Positions 42,855 to 51,275 of a stretch of 64,000 nucleotides of DNA are shown piece by piece (the first letter of the stretch is position 1; each line of letters opens with the position of its first letter). The stretch comes from Cellulosimicrobium cellulans. Its GTDB lineage: Bacteria > Actinomycetota > Actinomycetes > Actinomycetales > Cellulomonadaceae. Location of the stretch: contig NZ_JAFGYF010000002.1 in NCBI RefSeq assembly GCF_016921195.1, positions 1 to 64,000 on the forward strand, given 5' to 3'. The position numbers and the translations under genes are program-made. Under the pieces are notes generated by a model, which was not told the origin of the DNA, did no database searches, and saw only the letters and a list, made by a program, of their open reading frames with translations.

Positions 42855-43136
42855 TCAGTCATCGAGGCCGAGCGCGAACGCCTGCTCGAGGTCGACGTTG
42901 GAGTAGGCCCGGAACGCGATGAACGTCTCGGTGCGCACGACTCCCGGGACCTTGCTGATGCGGTCCGCGATGACGTCGGCGAGCTGGTCGTGCTCCTGGA
43001 CCCTGACCATGGCGACCAGGTCCGCCTTGCCCGTGACCGAGTAGACCTCGCTGACGCCCTTGAGGTCCGCGACCTCGGACGCGACCTCGGGGATGCGGGC
43101 GGGGTCGGTGTCGATCAGGACGATGGCGGTCAGCAT
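42855..43136 (-). CDS. Stand-alone Lrp/AsnC ligand-binding (RAM) domain protein
   Basis: 93 aa consisting only of the RAM effector fold (TAIVLIDTDPARIPEVASEVADLKGVSEVYSVTGKADL...FIAFRAYSN); the DNA-binding HTH of Lrp is absent. Stand-alone RAM proteins form amino-acid-binding oligomers and can modulate full-length Lrp proteins. GGAGG precedes the ATG at 43136. The start overlaps the stop of the DEDD exonuclease gene by 7 bp, so the two are translationally coupled. Confidence 0.88.
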   Translation of the reverse strand: MLTAIVLIDTDPARIPEVASEVADLKGVSEVYSVTGKADLVAMVRVQEHDQLADVIADRISKVPGVVRTETFIAFRAYSNVDLEQAFALGLDD

Positions 43137-44974
43137 GGTTCCTCCGGGGTCGGGTCGTCGACTGGCGACCACTCTACGGTCACCCCGGGCGGAGCGTGCG
43201 TCGGGTCGAGGCCCTCGTGGGGGCCCGCGCGGCGCGCGACGTCGCGGGCCGTGGCCGCGAGGTCCACGTGCGACCCGGCCGAGCGGACGGGGCACGCCCA
43301 CGGGTCGGTGACGTCGACGATCCGCACTCCCGGCTCCTGGAGCCAGGACAGCAGGATCTCGGCCTCGTGAGGGTGGCTCGCCGGCGCGGGCGGCACGGGC
43401 GGGGGGACGGTCTCCGCCGTCGCGACGAGCGCGTCCACGAGGGGCCACGGGTCCGCGCCGGGGTCGCTCACCCCGGTCGCGGCCAGGCGCGCGTGGCGCA
43501 CCACGACGATCTCCCATCCGCCCGCGTCCGTCGGGCGGGCGGCGACGAGCTCGGCGCACGCGGCGAGCGGGCTGAGGCGCTGGGCGCGTGCAGCACCCGT
43601 GAGGAATGCCCGCAGCCGGTGCGTGAGCTCGCCGGCCTGCTCGAACCGCTCGTCGCGCGAGAGCGCGCGGATCCGGCGCCCGAGCTCCGCGACGACGTGC
43701 GACGGGTCGCCCTCGAACGCCTGGCGGACGTCGTCGGCGACGGCCCCGTACCCCAGGTCGCGCTCCGTCGTCGTGCAGGGGGCCGAGCATCGTCCCATCT
43801 CGGCGAGGACGCACGCCGTGGCCCCGGGGGAGGCGACCACCGGCAGGCGTCGTGTGCACTGGCGCAGGGGGAAGGCGTCGTGGAGCGCGTCGACGGCGGC
43901 CTGGGCCTGCTGCTTGGACGGGAAGGGCCCGATGTGCGACGCGGACGCTCGCACGTCCCGCACGACGGACAGGCGGGGGTAGGTCTCGTCCGTGAGCCGG
44001 ACCCACGTCATGCGCTCGGGGTGGCGCGACCGCCGGTTGTAGCGCGGCGCGTGCTCCGCGATGAGGCGCAGCTCGCGCACCTGCGCCTCCAGCGGCGTCG
44101 CGCACACGACCGGGGTGACGGCGTGCGCGATGCGTACCATCTCGGTGATCCGGCTGCGCTTCTCGGAGCGGGTGAAGTAGGAGCGGACGCGGCGCCGGAT
44201 GGACGTCGACGTGCCGACGTAGAGGACCTCGTCGCCGGGCCCGCGGAAGAGGTAGACGCCCGGGGCGTCCGGGAGGCCGTCCGCGAGGTGCCGCTTGCGC
44301 CGCACGTCCTGCGGGACCGGGTCCGTCGCGCCGGCGAGGTCCTCGAGGTGCGTGACGCCGAGGGGCCCGAGCCGGGCGAGCAGTGCGTGCAGGACGTCGA
44401 CGGTGGCGCGCGCGTCGGCGAGCGCCCGGTGCTCCGGCGTCACGGTCGCGCGGAACAGGGCGGCGAGGGTCGAGAGCTTGTGGTTCGGCGCCTCGTCCCG
44501 GGTGACGACGCGGCGTGCGAGCGGGACGGTGTCGAGGACCTGGTTCCCGGGCCACTCGTAGTCCGCGGCCCGGCACGCGGCCTTGAGGAACGAGATGTCG
44601 AAGGGCGCGTTGTGCGCGACGAGCACGGCACCGCGCGCGAACTCCAGGAAGCTCGGCAGCACGGCCTCGATGCGCGGGGCCGTGGCGACCATGGACGAGG
44701 TGATCCCCGTCAGGCGGGCCACGAAGGCGGGGACCGGGACTCCGGGGTCGACGAGCGTCTGGAACTCCCCGAGCACCTCGCCGCCGCGCACCTTCACGGC
44801 GCCGATCTCGGTGATCCCGGCCCCCGCGGGCGACCCGCCCGTCGTCTCCAGGTCGACGACGACGAACGTCACGTCACGCAGCGGGGTCCCGAGGTCGTCG
44901 AGCGTGCCCTGGACGGGCGCACCCCGTGGCGCGGACCCCTCGCGCGGGGAGGCGAGGAGTGGTCCGGACGGCAT
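43130..44974 (-). CDS. DEDDh exonuclease fused to a UvrC-like GIY-YIG domain
   Basis: 614 aa. An N-terminal DnaQ-like 3'-5' exonuclease (~35-200; VDLETTGG with Asp41/Glu43, AHNAPFDISFL, HRALADARATVDVL) is followed by a GIY-YIG nuclease as in UvrC/Cho (~235-320; PGVYLFRGPGDEVLYVGTSTSIRRRVRSYF, EHAPRYNRRS). A UvrC-like middle region holds Cys residues (RRLPVVASPGATACVLAEMGRCSAPC). The UvrC HhH and endonuclease V-like parts are missing. It is probably a repair nuclease for lesion-containing DNA; same architecture as Rv2191 as I recall. TAGCCT (44982-44987) lies 7 nt before the ATG at 44974, which I choose over the ATG 30 bp upstream. Confidence 0.9.
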   Translation of the reverse strand: MPSGPLLASPREGSAPRGAPVQGTLDDLGTPLRDVTFVVVDLETTGGSPAGAGITEIGAVKVRGGEVLGEFQTLVDPGVPVPAFVARLTGITSSMVATAPRIEAVLPSFLEFARGAVLVAHNAPFDISFLKAACRAADYEWPGNQVLDTVPLARRVVTRDEAPNHKLSTLAALFRATVTPEHRALADARATVDVLHALLARLGPLGVTHLEDLAGATDPVPQDVRRKRHLADGLPDAPGVYLFRGPGDEVLYVGTSTSIRRRVRSYFTRSEKRSRITEMVRIAHAVTPVVCATPLEAQVRELRLIAEHAPRYNRRSRHPERMTWVRLTDETYPRLSVVRDVRASASHIGPFPSKQQAQAAVDALHDAFPLRQCTRRLPVVASPGATACVLAEMGRCSAPCTTTERDLGYGAVADDVRQAFEGDPSHVVAELGRRIRALSRDERFEQAGELTHRLRAFLTGAARAQRLSPLAACAELVAARPTDAGGWEIVVVRHARLAATGVSDPGADPWPLVDALVATAETVPPPVPPAPASHPHEAEILLSWLQEPGVRIVDVTDPWACPVRSAGSHVDLAATARDVARRAGPHEGLDPTHAPPGVTVEWSPVDDPTPEEPC

Positions 44975-45138
44975 GGCGGCGAGGCTAGCGACGGCCACCG
45001 ACACGGCCGCGGCAGGGCGCGGCGACGTCCTCGGTGGGGCACGGGCACGGCATAGGGTGGTGACCGGGGAATCGGGACGATCGGGGACGAAGCTCCTGGC
45101 GGCACTCCCGACAGCAGAGACGCAGGAGGGGTCAGCGG

Positions 45139-46542
45139 ATGGTGGCCGAGAGGTCGGACGAGGACGGGCCCGCGGGCAGCGTCCCGCCCGCGGTGCGCGC
45201 GCTCCTCGTCGACGCAGCCGCGGACGTGCTCGGCACGCTCGACCCGCTCCTCGTCCCCGCCGCCCTGCAACGGGTCAAGGCGTTCGCACCCCGCAGGCGA
45301 GCGTCGGCGGGCGCGGCGCCGCTGTGGCGTGCGCTGGTCGACGACGCCGGGTTCCGCCACGCCGTCGGCGCCGCCTGGTCGCGTGAGCACGCGACAGCGG
45401 CGGGTGCGTCACCGGACCCCTCGGTCCCGGCCGGCCAGGGGCTGCCCGACGACCGCACGGCGGCGCCGCGAGACAAGAGCGTGACGGAACCGGGCGCCGA
45501 GGAGCCCGCCACGCCCGCTCTCGTCCGCGAGCACGCCGCCGGTGCCTTCCTGCTGCGCCCGGACGGTTGGGAAGCGGTCGTGGAGCGCGCTCGTGCGCTC
45601 GACGCGACGCTGCGTACCGAACGCTCGGAGCGCGGCGAGGTCGCCCGCCTGCGTCGTGAGCGCGACAGGCTGGCCGAGCAGGTCGAGGAGCTGAGGGCGC
45701 AGGTGAGCGACGCCGTCGCCCGTGCGGACGCCGCGACGGCGGAGCTCGCGGGCGCGCGTCGCGCCGAGCGGCGGCTGCGGGCCGACGCCGACCGGGCGCG
45801 GGCCGAGGCCCGAGCGGTCCTCGAGGCGGCGTCGGCCGAGCGGGCGGAGGCAGAGGGGGTACTGCGCGACGCGCGCGAGGAGCGCCGCGCCGCGGGCGTC
45901 GAGCTCGCCCGGGCGCGTGCGGAGCGGGACGAGGCGCGCCGCGCGCGGACCTCGGCGACCGACGTCGCGACCGCACGTGCGCGGCTCCTGCTCGACACGG
46001 TGGTCGACGCGGCCACCGGGCTGCGGCGCGAGCTCGCGCTCGGGCCCGCCACGACGACACCGGCGGACGACGTCGCCGCGGCCCTGCCGGCCGCGGTCGC
46101 GCGACCGCGGCCCGGGTCGCGCGGGCGCGCGGCGGACGACCCCGCGCTGCTCGGCGACCTTCTCTCCGTCCCGCGCACCCATCTCGTCGTCGACGGCTAC
46201 AACGTCACCAAGACCGGCTTCGGGGACCTCACGCTCGCCGAGCAGCGCGACCGGCTCCTCAACGGACTCCTGCGCGTCGCGGCGGGAGGCACCGAGGTCA
46301 CGGTGTGCTTCGACGGCGCGGACGTCGCTGCCCGACCGGTGCACGCCCCGCGCGGCGTGCGCGTGCTCTTCTCGTCGGGGGAGATCGCCGACGACCTCAT
46401 CCGCCGCCTGGTCGCCGCCGAGCCCGCGGGCCGACCGGTCGTCGTGGTGACGAGCGACCGTGCGGTGTCGGACGACGTGCAGGCCATGGGCGCGGTGTGC
46501 GTCCCGGCGCAGGCGCTCCTGGCGCGGCTCGCGCGCCGCTGA
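45139..46542 (+). CDS. NYN-domain RNase-like protein with long coiled coil
   Basis: 467 aa. The N-terminal ~120 residues form a conserved helical region of unknown role. A long Arg/Glu/Ala coiled coil spans ~150-280. The C-terminal ~150 residues are a YacP/NYN PIN-like nuclease domain (LVVDGYNVTKTGFGDLTLAEQRDRLL, VCFDGADVAARP, SSGEIADDLIRRLV, VVTSDRAVSDDVQAMGA), whose acidic residues could bind metal. It probably cleaves or processes RNA in a larger assembly. AGGAGGGG is ~8 nt before the ATG. TAGGGT (45053-45058) is a candidate -10, giving a ~70-nt leader. Confidence 0.85.
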   Translation: MVAERSDEDGPAGSVPPAVRALLVDAAADVLGTLDPLLVPAALQRVKAFAPRRRASAGAAPLWRALVDDAGFRHAVGAAWSREHATAAGASPDPSVPAGQGLPDDRTAAPRDKSVTEPGAEEPATPALVREHAAGAFLLRPDGWEAVVERARALDATLRTERSERGEVARLRRERDRLAEQVEELRAQVSDAVARADAATAELAGARRAERRLRADADRARAEARAVLEAASAERAEAEGVLRDAREERRAAGVELARARAERDEARRARTSATDVATARARLLLDTVVDAATGLRRELALGPATTTPADDVAAALPAAVARPRPGSRGRAADDPALLGDLLSVPRTHLVVDGYNVTKTGFGDLTLAEQRDRLLNGLLRVAAGGTEVTVCFDGADVAARPVHAPRGVRVLFSSGEIADDLIRRLVAAEPAGRPVVVVTSDRAVSDDVQAMGAVCVPAQALLARLARR

Positions 46543-46550
46543 ACGCCGGC

Positions 46551-46580
46551 GGCCCTCCCCGGCGGGTGCCGTGGAGGGCC
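46551..46580. terminator. Terminator between the NYN gene and fadD
   Basis: GGCCCTCC (46551-46558) and GGAGGGCC (46573-46580), 8-bp perfect arms. Confidence 0.75.
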
Positions 46581-46609
46581 GTCCGGGCGTCGTCGACGAC
46601 CGTCGCGCG

Positions 46610-48427
46610 TCAGCGGACCGGGGCGGGACCGTCCACGTAGATCGCCTCCACGTCGGCCGCGAAGTCCTTGAGCACCTCGCTGCGCTTCACCTTGAGCGAC
46701 GGCGTGAGGTACCCGTTCTCGACCGTGAAGTCGGTGGTGAGCACGGTGAACTTGCGGATGGACTCGGCCCGCGACACGGCCTGGTTGGCGCGCGTCACGG
46801 CGGCGTCGAGGGCGGCGAGGACGTCGGGGTCCTTGGCCGCGTCCTCGATCGACATCGGCTCCTTGCCGTGCATGCTCGCCCAGCCCGGCAGACCCTCGGG
46901 GTCGAGCGTGACGAGCGCGCCGATGAACGGCTTCTGGTCGCCGACGACGACGCACTGCGACACGAGCGCGTGGGCACGGATGCGGTCCTCGAGGACGGCG
47001 GGGGCGACGTTCTTGCCGCCCGCGGTCACGATGATCTCCTTCTTGCGCCCGGTGATGCGCAGGAACCCGTCCTCGTCGAGCGAGCCGAGGTCGCCCGTGC
47101 GGAACCAGCCGTCGACGAACGCGTCGGCCGTGGCCTGCTCGTTGTTGTGGTAGCCGCGGAAGATGTGGTCGCCCTTGAGCAGGATCTCGCCGTCCTCGGC
47201 GATGCGCGCCGCGCAGCCCGGTAGCTGCTCGCCGACCGTACCGATCTTGGTGGTCGCGGGCCGGTTGACGCACGTCGGCGCCGTGGACTCGGTGAGCCCG
47301 TAGCCCTCGAGGATGCGCACGCCGATGCCGCGGTAGAAGTGCCCCAGCCGCTCGCCGAGCGGCGCGCCGCCGGAGACCGCGTACCTCGCGCGGCCGCCGA
47401 GCGCGTGGCGCAGCTTCTTGAACACGAGGGCGTCCGCGACCTTGTGCTGCAGACGCAGCCCGATGCCGGGGCCGGACGGCTCGTCGAGCGCGCGGGAGTA
47501 CGCGATCGCCGTGGCCGCCGCCCAGTGGAAGATCTTGAGCTTGCCGCCCGCGGCGGCCTTCTGCTCGGACGAGTTGTAGACCTTCTCGAACACGCGCGGC
47601 ACCGAGAGGATGTACGTCGGCTTGAAGGTGCCGAGGTCGTCGAGCAGCGTCTTGGTGTCGGGCGTGTGCCCCAGCACCGTGCCGCCGGCGACGACGAGCA
47701 CGCCGATGAAGCGCGCGAACACGTGCGCGAGCGGCATGAACAGCAGCGTGCGACCGCCGGGCTCGCCGAACACCTCGGGCACCGCCTTCACGGCGTTGAC
47801 CGTGAGCGAGTAGAAGTTCTCGTGCGTGAGCTCCGCGCCCTTGGGGCGCCCGGTCGTGCCCGAGGTGTAGATGATCGTGGCCACGTCGGCGAGGTTCGCC
47901 AGGCCGCGCCGACGCGCGATCTCGGCGTCGTCCACCTCGGCACCGTCGGCGGTGAGGGTCGCGATCGCGCCCGAGTCGATGGCGAGGACGTCGCCGAGCG
48001 CGGGGACCTGGTCGCGCACCTCGCCGACGGTCGCCGCGTGCGCCTCGGTCTCGACGACCAGGAGCCGGACGTCGGCGTCCGACAGGATCCACTGCACCTG
48101 CTCCGCGCTGGAGGTCTCGTACAGGGGCACCGGCACCGCGCCGGCCGCCCACGTGGCCCAGTCGAGGAGCGTCCACTCGTAGCGCGTGCGCGACATGATG
48201 CCGACGTGGTCGCCGGGCTGGATGCCGCGCGCGACGAGGCCCTTCGCCACGGCGACGACCTGGGCGTCGAACTCGCGGGCGCTGAGCGCCTGCCACGCGC
48301 CGTCGCTGCCGGTGCGGCGCTCGACCATCGGCGCGGTCGGGTCGGCAGCGACGCGGCTCGCGAGCAGGTCGTTGAGGTTCTTCGAGGGATCGACTTCGAC
48401 GATCCGTGGGGCGCTGATCTCGTCCAT
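46610..48427 (-). CDS. Long-chain fatty acid--CoA ligase (FadD15-like)
   Basis: 605 aa AMP-forming ligase. The adenylate motif IIYTSGTTGRPKGAELTHEN (~187-206), the substrate-binding YGLTESTAPTCVN, GWFRTGDLGSLDEDGFL and the C-terminal GRKKEIIVTAGGKNVAP are intact. It activates fatty acids for lipid synthesis or degradation. CTGGAG lies 6 nt before the ATG. The homologue in the same conserved block of mycobacteria is fadD15 (Rv2187). Confidence 0.93.
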   Translation of the reverse strand: MDEISAPRIVEVDPSKNLNDLLASRVAADPTAPMVERRTGSDGAWQALSAREFDAQVVAVAKGLVARGIQPGDHVGIMSRTRYEWTLLDWATWAAGAVPVPLYETSSAEQVQWILSDADVRLLVVETEAHAATVGEVRDQVPALGDVLAIDSGAIATLTADGAEVDDAEIARRRGLANLADVATIIYTSGTTGRPKGAELTHENFYSLTVNAVKAVPEVFGEPGGRTLLFMPLAHVFARFIGVLVVAGGTVLGHTPDTKTLLDDLGTFKPTYILSVPRVFEKVYNSSEQKAAAGGKLKIFHWAAATAIAYSRALDEPSGPGIGLRLQHKVADALVFKKLRHALGGRARYAVSGGAPLGERLGHFYRGIGVRILEGYGLTESTAPTCVNRPATTKIGTVGEQLPGCAARIAEDGEILLKGDHIFRGYHNNEQATADAFVDGWFRTGDLGSLDEDGFLRITGRKKEIIVTAGGKNVAPAVLEDRIRAHALVSQCVVVGDQKPFIGALVTLDPEGLPGWASMHGKEPMSIEDAAKDPDVLAALDAAVTRANQAVSRAESIRKFTVLTTDFTVENGYLTPSLKVKRSEVLKDFAADVEAIYVDGPAPVR

Positions 48428-48687
48428 TCTGGCTCCAGTGGCAGTAGTCGACGGTGGGAGAACCCTACCCAGTGGCGGTGTGTGCCCGGGACCTGCCGAT
48501 GTCGGTAGGCTTCAGGTGCTGTGCGCTGCTTGCGCAACGTTTCGCGCGGGCGCGGAGTTCCGGCGGGACGACCCGGGCGCGGGGTCGCGAGCCGTCGTCG
48601 TGCGTGGCCCGTGCGCGGGCAGCACCCGCAGCGTGAGGCATCCAGCCAGCGGTTAGTCAGCGGTTACCGAGCGAGTGAGGACGGGAC
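48428..48687. other. Divergent fadD / glucokinase intergenic region
   Basis: 260 bp. TAGGCT (48507-48512) could be a glucokinase -10 with a long leader. Nearer the gene, CAGCGGTTA occurs twice in direct repeat (48646-48654, 48658-48666; 12-bp period) just upstream of the ribosome site GTGAGGACGGG. The role is unknown. Confidence 0.35.
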
Positions 48688-49635
48688 ATGCACGCCATCG
48701 GTGTGGACATCGGCGGGACGAAGATCGCGGCCGGCGTCGTCGACGAGAAGGGCGAGATCCTCGTCCAGACCCGCCGCGACACCGAGCCCGACGACGTCGC
48801 GAGCATCGACCGTGCCATCGCCGACGTGTACGCCGAGCTGACGGCCGAGCACGAGGTGGGCGCGATGGGCCTGGCCGCGGCCGGCTTCGTCAGCCCCGAC
48901 CGCACCTCGGTGCTCTTCGCCCCGAACATCGCCTGGCGCGAGTACCCGCTCGCCCGCAACGTGCGCGAGCTCATCGGCGACACCGACGTGCCGATCGTCG
49001 TCGAGAACGACGCGAACGCCGCAGGCTGGGCCGAGTTCCAGTTCGGTGTCGGGCGCGACGCGACCGACATGCTCATGCTCACGGTCGGGACCGGCCTCGG
49101 CGGCGCGATCGTCGTCGACCGCGAGCTCGTGCGCGGCAAGTGGGGCGTCGCCGCCGAGGTGGGGCACATGCGCGTCGTCCCGGGCGGGCACTACTGCGGC
49201 TGCGGCCACGAGGGCTGCTGGGAGCAGTACGCGTCCGGGCGCGCGCTGGTGCGCGACGGGCAGAACGCGCTCATCGCCCAGCCCGACCGCGCGACGCGCC
49301 TCCTGGAGATCTGCGGCGGCGACCCGGACAAGCTCAACGGCCCGCAGATCACGCAGGCCGCGCAGGAGGGCGACGACCTCGCGGTCGAGCTGCTCGCGAA
49401 CCTCGGCCGCTGGATCGGCGAGGGCGCGGCCTCCGTGACGGCGCTGCTCGACCCGGAGCTCATCGTCATCGGCGGCGGCGTCGGCGCGGCCGGCGACCTG
49501 CTGCTCCAGCCGGTGCGCCGCGCGTTCGCGGACCAGCTCTCCGCGCGCGGGCACCGGCCCGAGGCGCGGATCGAGCTCGCCGAGCACGGCAACGAGGCCG
49601 GGATCGTCGGCGCGGCCGACCTCGCCCGCCGCTGA
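48688..49635 (+). CDS. ROK family glucokinase
   Basis: 315 aa. Phosphate-binding DIGGTKIAAGVVD at the N-terminus, ENDANAAGWAEFQFG with the catalytic Asp, TVGTGLGGAI, the ROK zinc site CGCGHEGCWEQYASG, and GGGVGAAGDLLL at the C-terminus. There is no HTH, so it is a kinase rather than a ROK repressor. It probably phosphorylates glucose for the PPi-PFK-based glycolysis encoded 1.6 kb downstream; polyphosphate use, as in PpgK, cannot be excluded. Confidence 0.92.
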   Translation: MHAIGVDIGGTKIAAGVVDEKGEILVQTRRDTEPDDVASIDRAIADVYAELTAEHEVGAMGLAAAGFVSPDRTSVLFAPNIAWREYPLARNVRELIGDTDVPIVVENDANAAGWAEFQFGVGRDATDMLMLTVGTGLGGAIVVDRELVRGKWGVAAEVGHMRVVPGGHYCGCGHEGCWEQYASGRALVRDGQNALIAQPDRATRLLEICGGDPDKLNGPQITQAAQEGDDLAVELLANLGRWIGEGAASVTALLDPELIVIGGGVGAAGDLLLQPVRRAFADQLSARGHRPEARIELAEHGNEAGIVGAADLARR

Positions 49636-49653
49636 CGACCCGCGCACGGGCGG

Positions 49654-49674
49654 GGACCGGCGAGCGACCGGTCC
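49654..49674. terminator. Hairpin after glucokinase
   Basis: GGACCGG (49654-49660) and CCGGTCC (49668-49674), loop 7 nt, between convergent genes. Confidence 0.6.
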
Positions 49675-49689
49675 GGACGGGCCCGGGTG

Positions 49690-50307
49690 TCAGACGACGG
49701 CGCCCGGGCCCTCGTCGTCGTCGTCGCGGCGGTGGGGCATGCGCCACAGCAGGATCGCGAGCCCGGCGAGGAACGCGCCGCCGCCCACCTGCGCGACGAT
49801 CACCGGGTACGGGCGCACCACGACGAGCACGACCAGCAGCAGGATCGGCACGCCGACGACCAAGGCCCACGCCATGGTGAGGAGCGGGTCGCGGCCGAGC
49901 ACGAGCGGCGGGTCCGGCGGCACGAAGTGGCTCTCGGCCTCCTCGAGGTCCTCCACCTCCGGCGTCGTCGGCCAGTCGCGGGGACCGCTGGCGCGGACCC
50001 ACGGCGCGACCGGCACGGACCCGAGCACGTCGCGTCCGTCGCGCGGCGCGGGCGAGGGCCCGTCGGCGCCGCCCGGAGCGGCCTCGGGGCCGCGCGCGGC
50101 GTCGCGCTCGAGGTCGGACAGCTCGGCCACGATGCCGGCCCACTGCGCCTCGACGTCGAGCGCCGGCTCGCCCGGCGCGTCGTCCTGCCGCGCACCGTCG
50201 TCGTCGTCGGGACCGGGGTCCTCGGGGCCTCGCGACGCGTCGTCGGGCGTGGGCTCGGGGGCGTCGTCGGGCTGCGGGGAGTCCGGCTGGGCGTTCGGTG
50301 CGGCCAT
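49690..50307 (-). CDS. Acidic membrane protein of unknown function
   Basis: 205 aa. The first ~130 residues are Asp/Pro/Ala-rich and probably disordered; two transmembrane helices follow (~143-165 and ~172-190), ending in an acidic tail. No domain recognised. TAGAGT (50315-50320) ends 7 nt before the ATG, so the mRNA is probably leaderless. Divergent from the acyltransferase with a shared palindromic -10. Confidence 0.75.
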   Translation of the reverse strand: MAAPNAQPDSPQPDDAPEPTPDDASRGPEDPGPDDDDGARQDDAPGEPALDVEAQWAGIVAELSDLERDAARGPEAAPGGADGPSPAPRDGRDVLGSVPVAPWVRASGPRDWPTTPEVEDLEEAESHFVPPDPPLVLGRDPLLTMAWALVVGVPILLLVVLVVVRPYPVIVAQVGGGAFLAGLAILLWRMPHRRDDDDEGPGAVV

Positions 50308-50314
50308 AGGAATC

Positions 50315-50324
50315 ACTCTAGAGT
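50315..50324. promoter_or_regulatory. Palindromic bidirectional -10 element
   Basis: ACTCTAGAGT is a perfect palindrome that presents TAGAGT on both strands (minus 50315-50320, plus 50319-50324). One element can therefore serve as -10 for the membrane protein gene and for the acyltransferase. Confidence 0.6.
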
Positions 50325-50364
50325 CGGATGCACGTCCCGCGCCGGGACCCCGCGAGGAGGAACG

Positions 50365-51150
50365 TTGTTCTACTGGTTCATGAAGCAGGTGATGGTCGGC
50401 CCGATCCTGCGGGTCCTGTACCGTCCCTGGACGCGGGGCGTCGAGCACGTGCCGGCCGAGGGCGGCGCGATCCTCGCGAGCAACCACCTCGCCGTGATCG
50501 ACTCGTTCATCCTGCCGCTCGTGCTCGACCGCAAGGTCCAGTTCCTCGGCAAGTCCGACTACTTCACGGGCACGGGGGTCAAGGGGCGCCTGACGGCCGG
50601 CTTCATGCGCGGGGTCGGCACGATCCCCGTCGACCGGGCCGGCGGGAAGGCGAGCGAGGCCGCGCTCGAGACGGGTCTGCGCGTGCTGCGCGAGGGGGAC
50701 CTGTTCGGCATCTATCCCGAGGGCACGCGCAGCCCGGACGGGCGGCTGTACCGCGGCAAGACGGGCGTCGCGCGCCTCGCGCTCGAGTCGGGCGCTCCCG
50801 TGGTCCCGGTGGCGATGGTGGGCACCAACATCGCCCAGCCGATCGGCAAGGTCATCCCCAAGCCCATGCGCATCGGGGTCGTCATCGGCGAGCCGCTCGA
50901 CTTCACGCGGTACCGCGGCATGGAGAACGACCGCTTCATCCTGCGCGCGGTCGCGGACGAGATCCAGTACGCGATCATGCGGCTCTCCGGCCAGGAGTAC
51001 GTCGACATCTACGCCGCGACGGCCAAGGCGCGCCTCGCCGCGGGGCACACCGAGACCGAGGAGGCGGGCGGGGCGCCCGGCGGCCGCCCGGCCCCCGACG
51101 TCCAGGTCCCGGAACCCCCGCCGGAGCCCGGCGCGGCGTCAGTAGACTGA
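50365..51150 (+). CDS. 1-acyl-sn-glycerol-3-phosphate acyltransferase (PlsC-like)
   Basis: 261 aa. The acyltransferase boxes are ILASNHLAVIDSF (NHxxxxD, ~41-53), PVDRAGGKASE, GDLFGIYPEGTRSPDG and VPVAMVGT. It acylates lysophosphatidate in membrane phospholipid synthesis. The C-terminal ~40 residues are Pro/Glu-rich. AGGAGG (50354-50359) is 5 nt upstream of a TTG at 50365, which I take as start; the ATG at 50380 is the alternative. Confidence 0.9.
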   Translation: MFYWFMKQVMVGPILRVLYRPWTRGVEHVPAEGGAILASNHLAVIDSFILPLVLDRKVQFLGKSDYFTGTGVKGRLTAGFMRGVGTIPVDRAGGKASEAALETGLRVLREGDLFGIYPEGTRSPDGRLYRGKTGVARLALESGAPVVPVAMVGTNIAQPIGKVIPKPMRIGVVIGEPLDFTRYRGMENDRFILRAVADEIQYAIMRLSGQEYVDIYAATAKARLAAGHTETEEAGGAPGGRPAPDVQVPEPPPEPGAASVD

Positions 51151-51275
51151 GCGACGGCCGGCCGCGCGGTGCTCCCGGTGCCCTCCGTGGGGCACGCGCC
51201 CGTCGCCGTCGCCGCCACCCCGCCGGACCCCGTCCGTCCGGCCAGGATCCGTCCTACGAGAGGTTCTGAGTTCAC

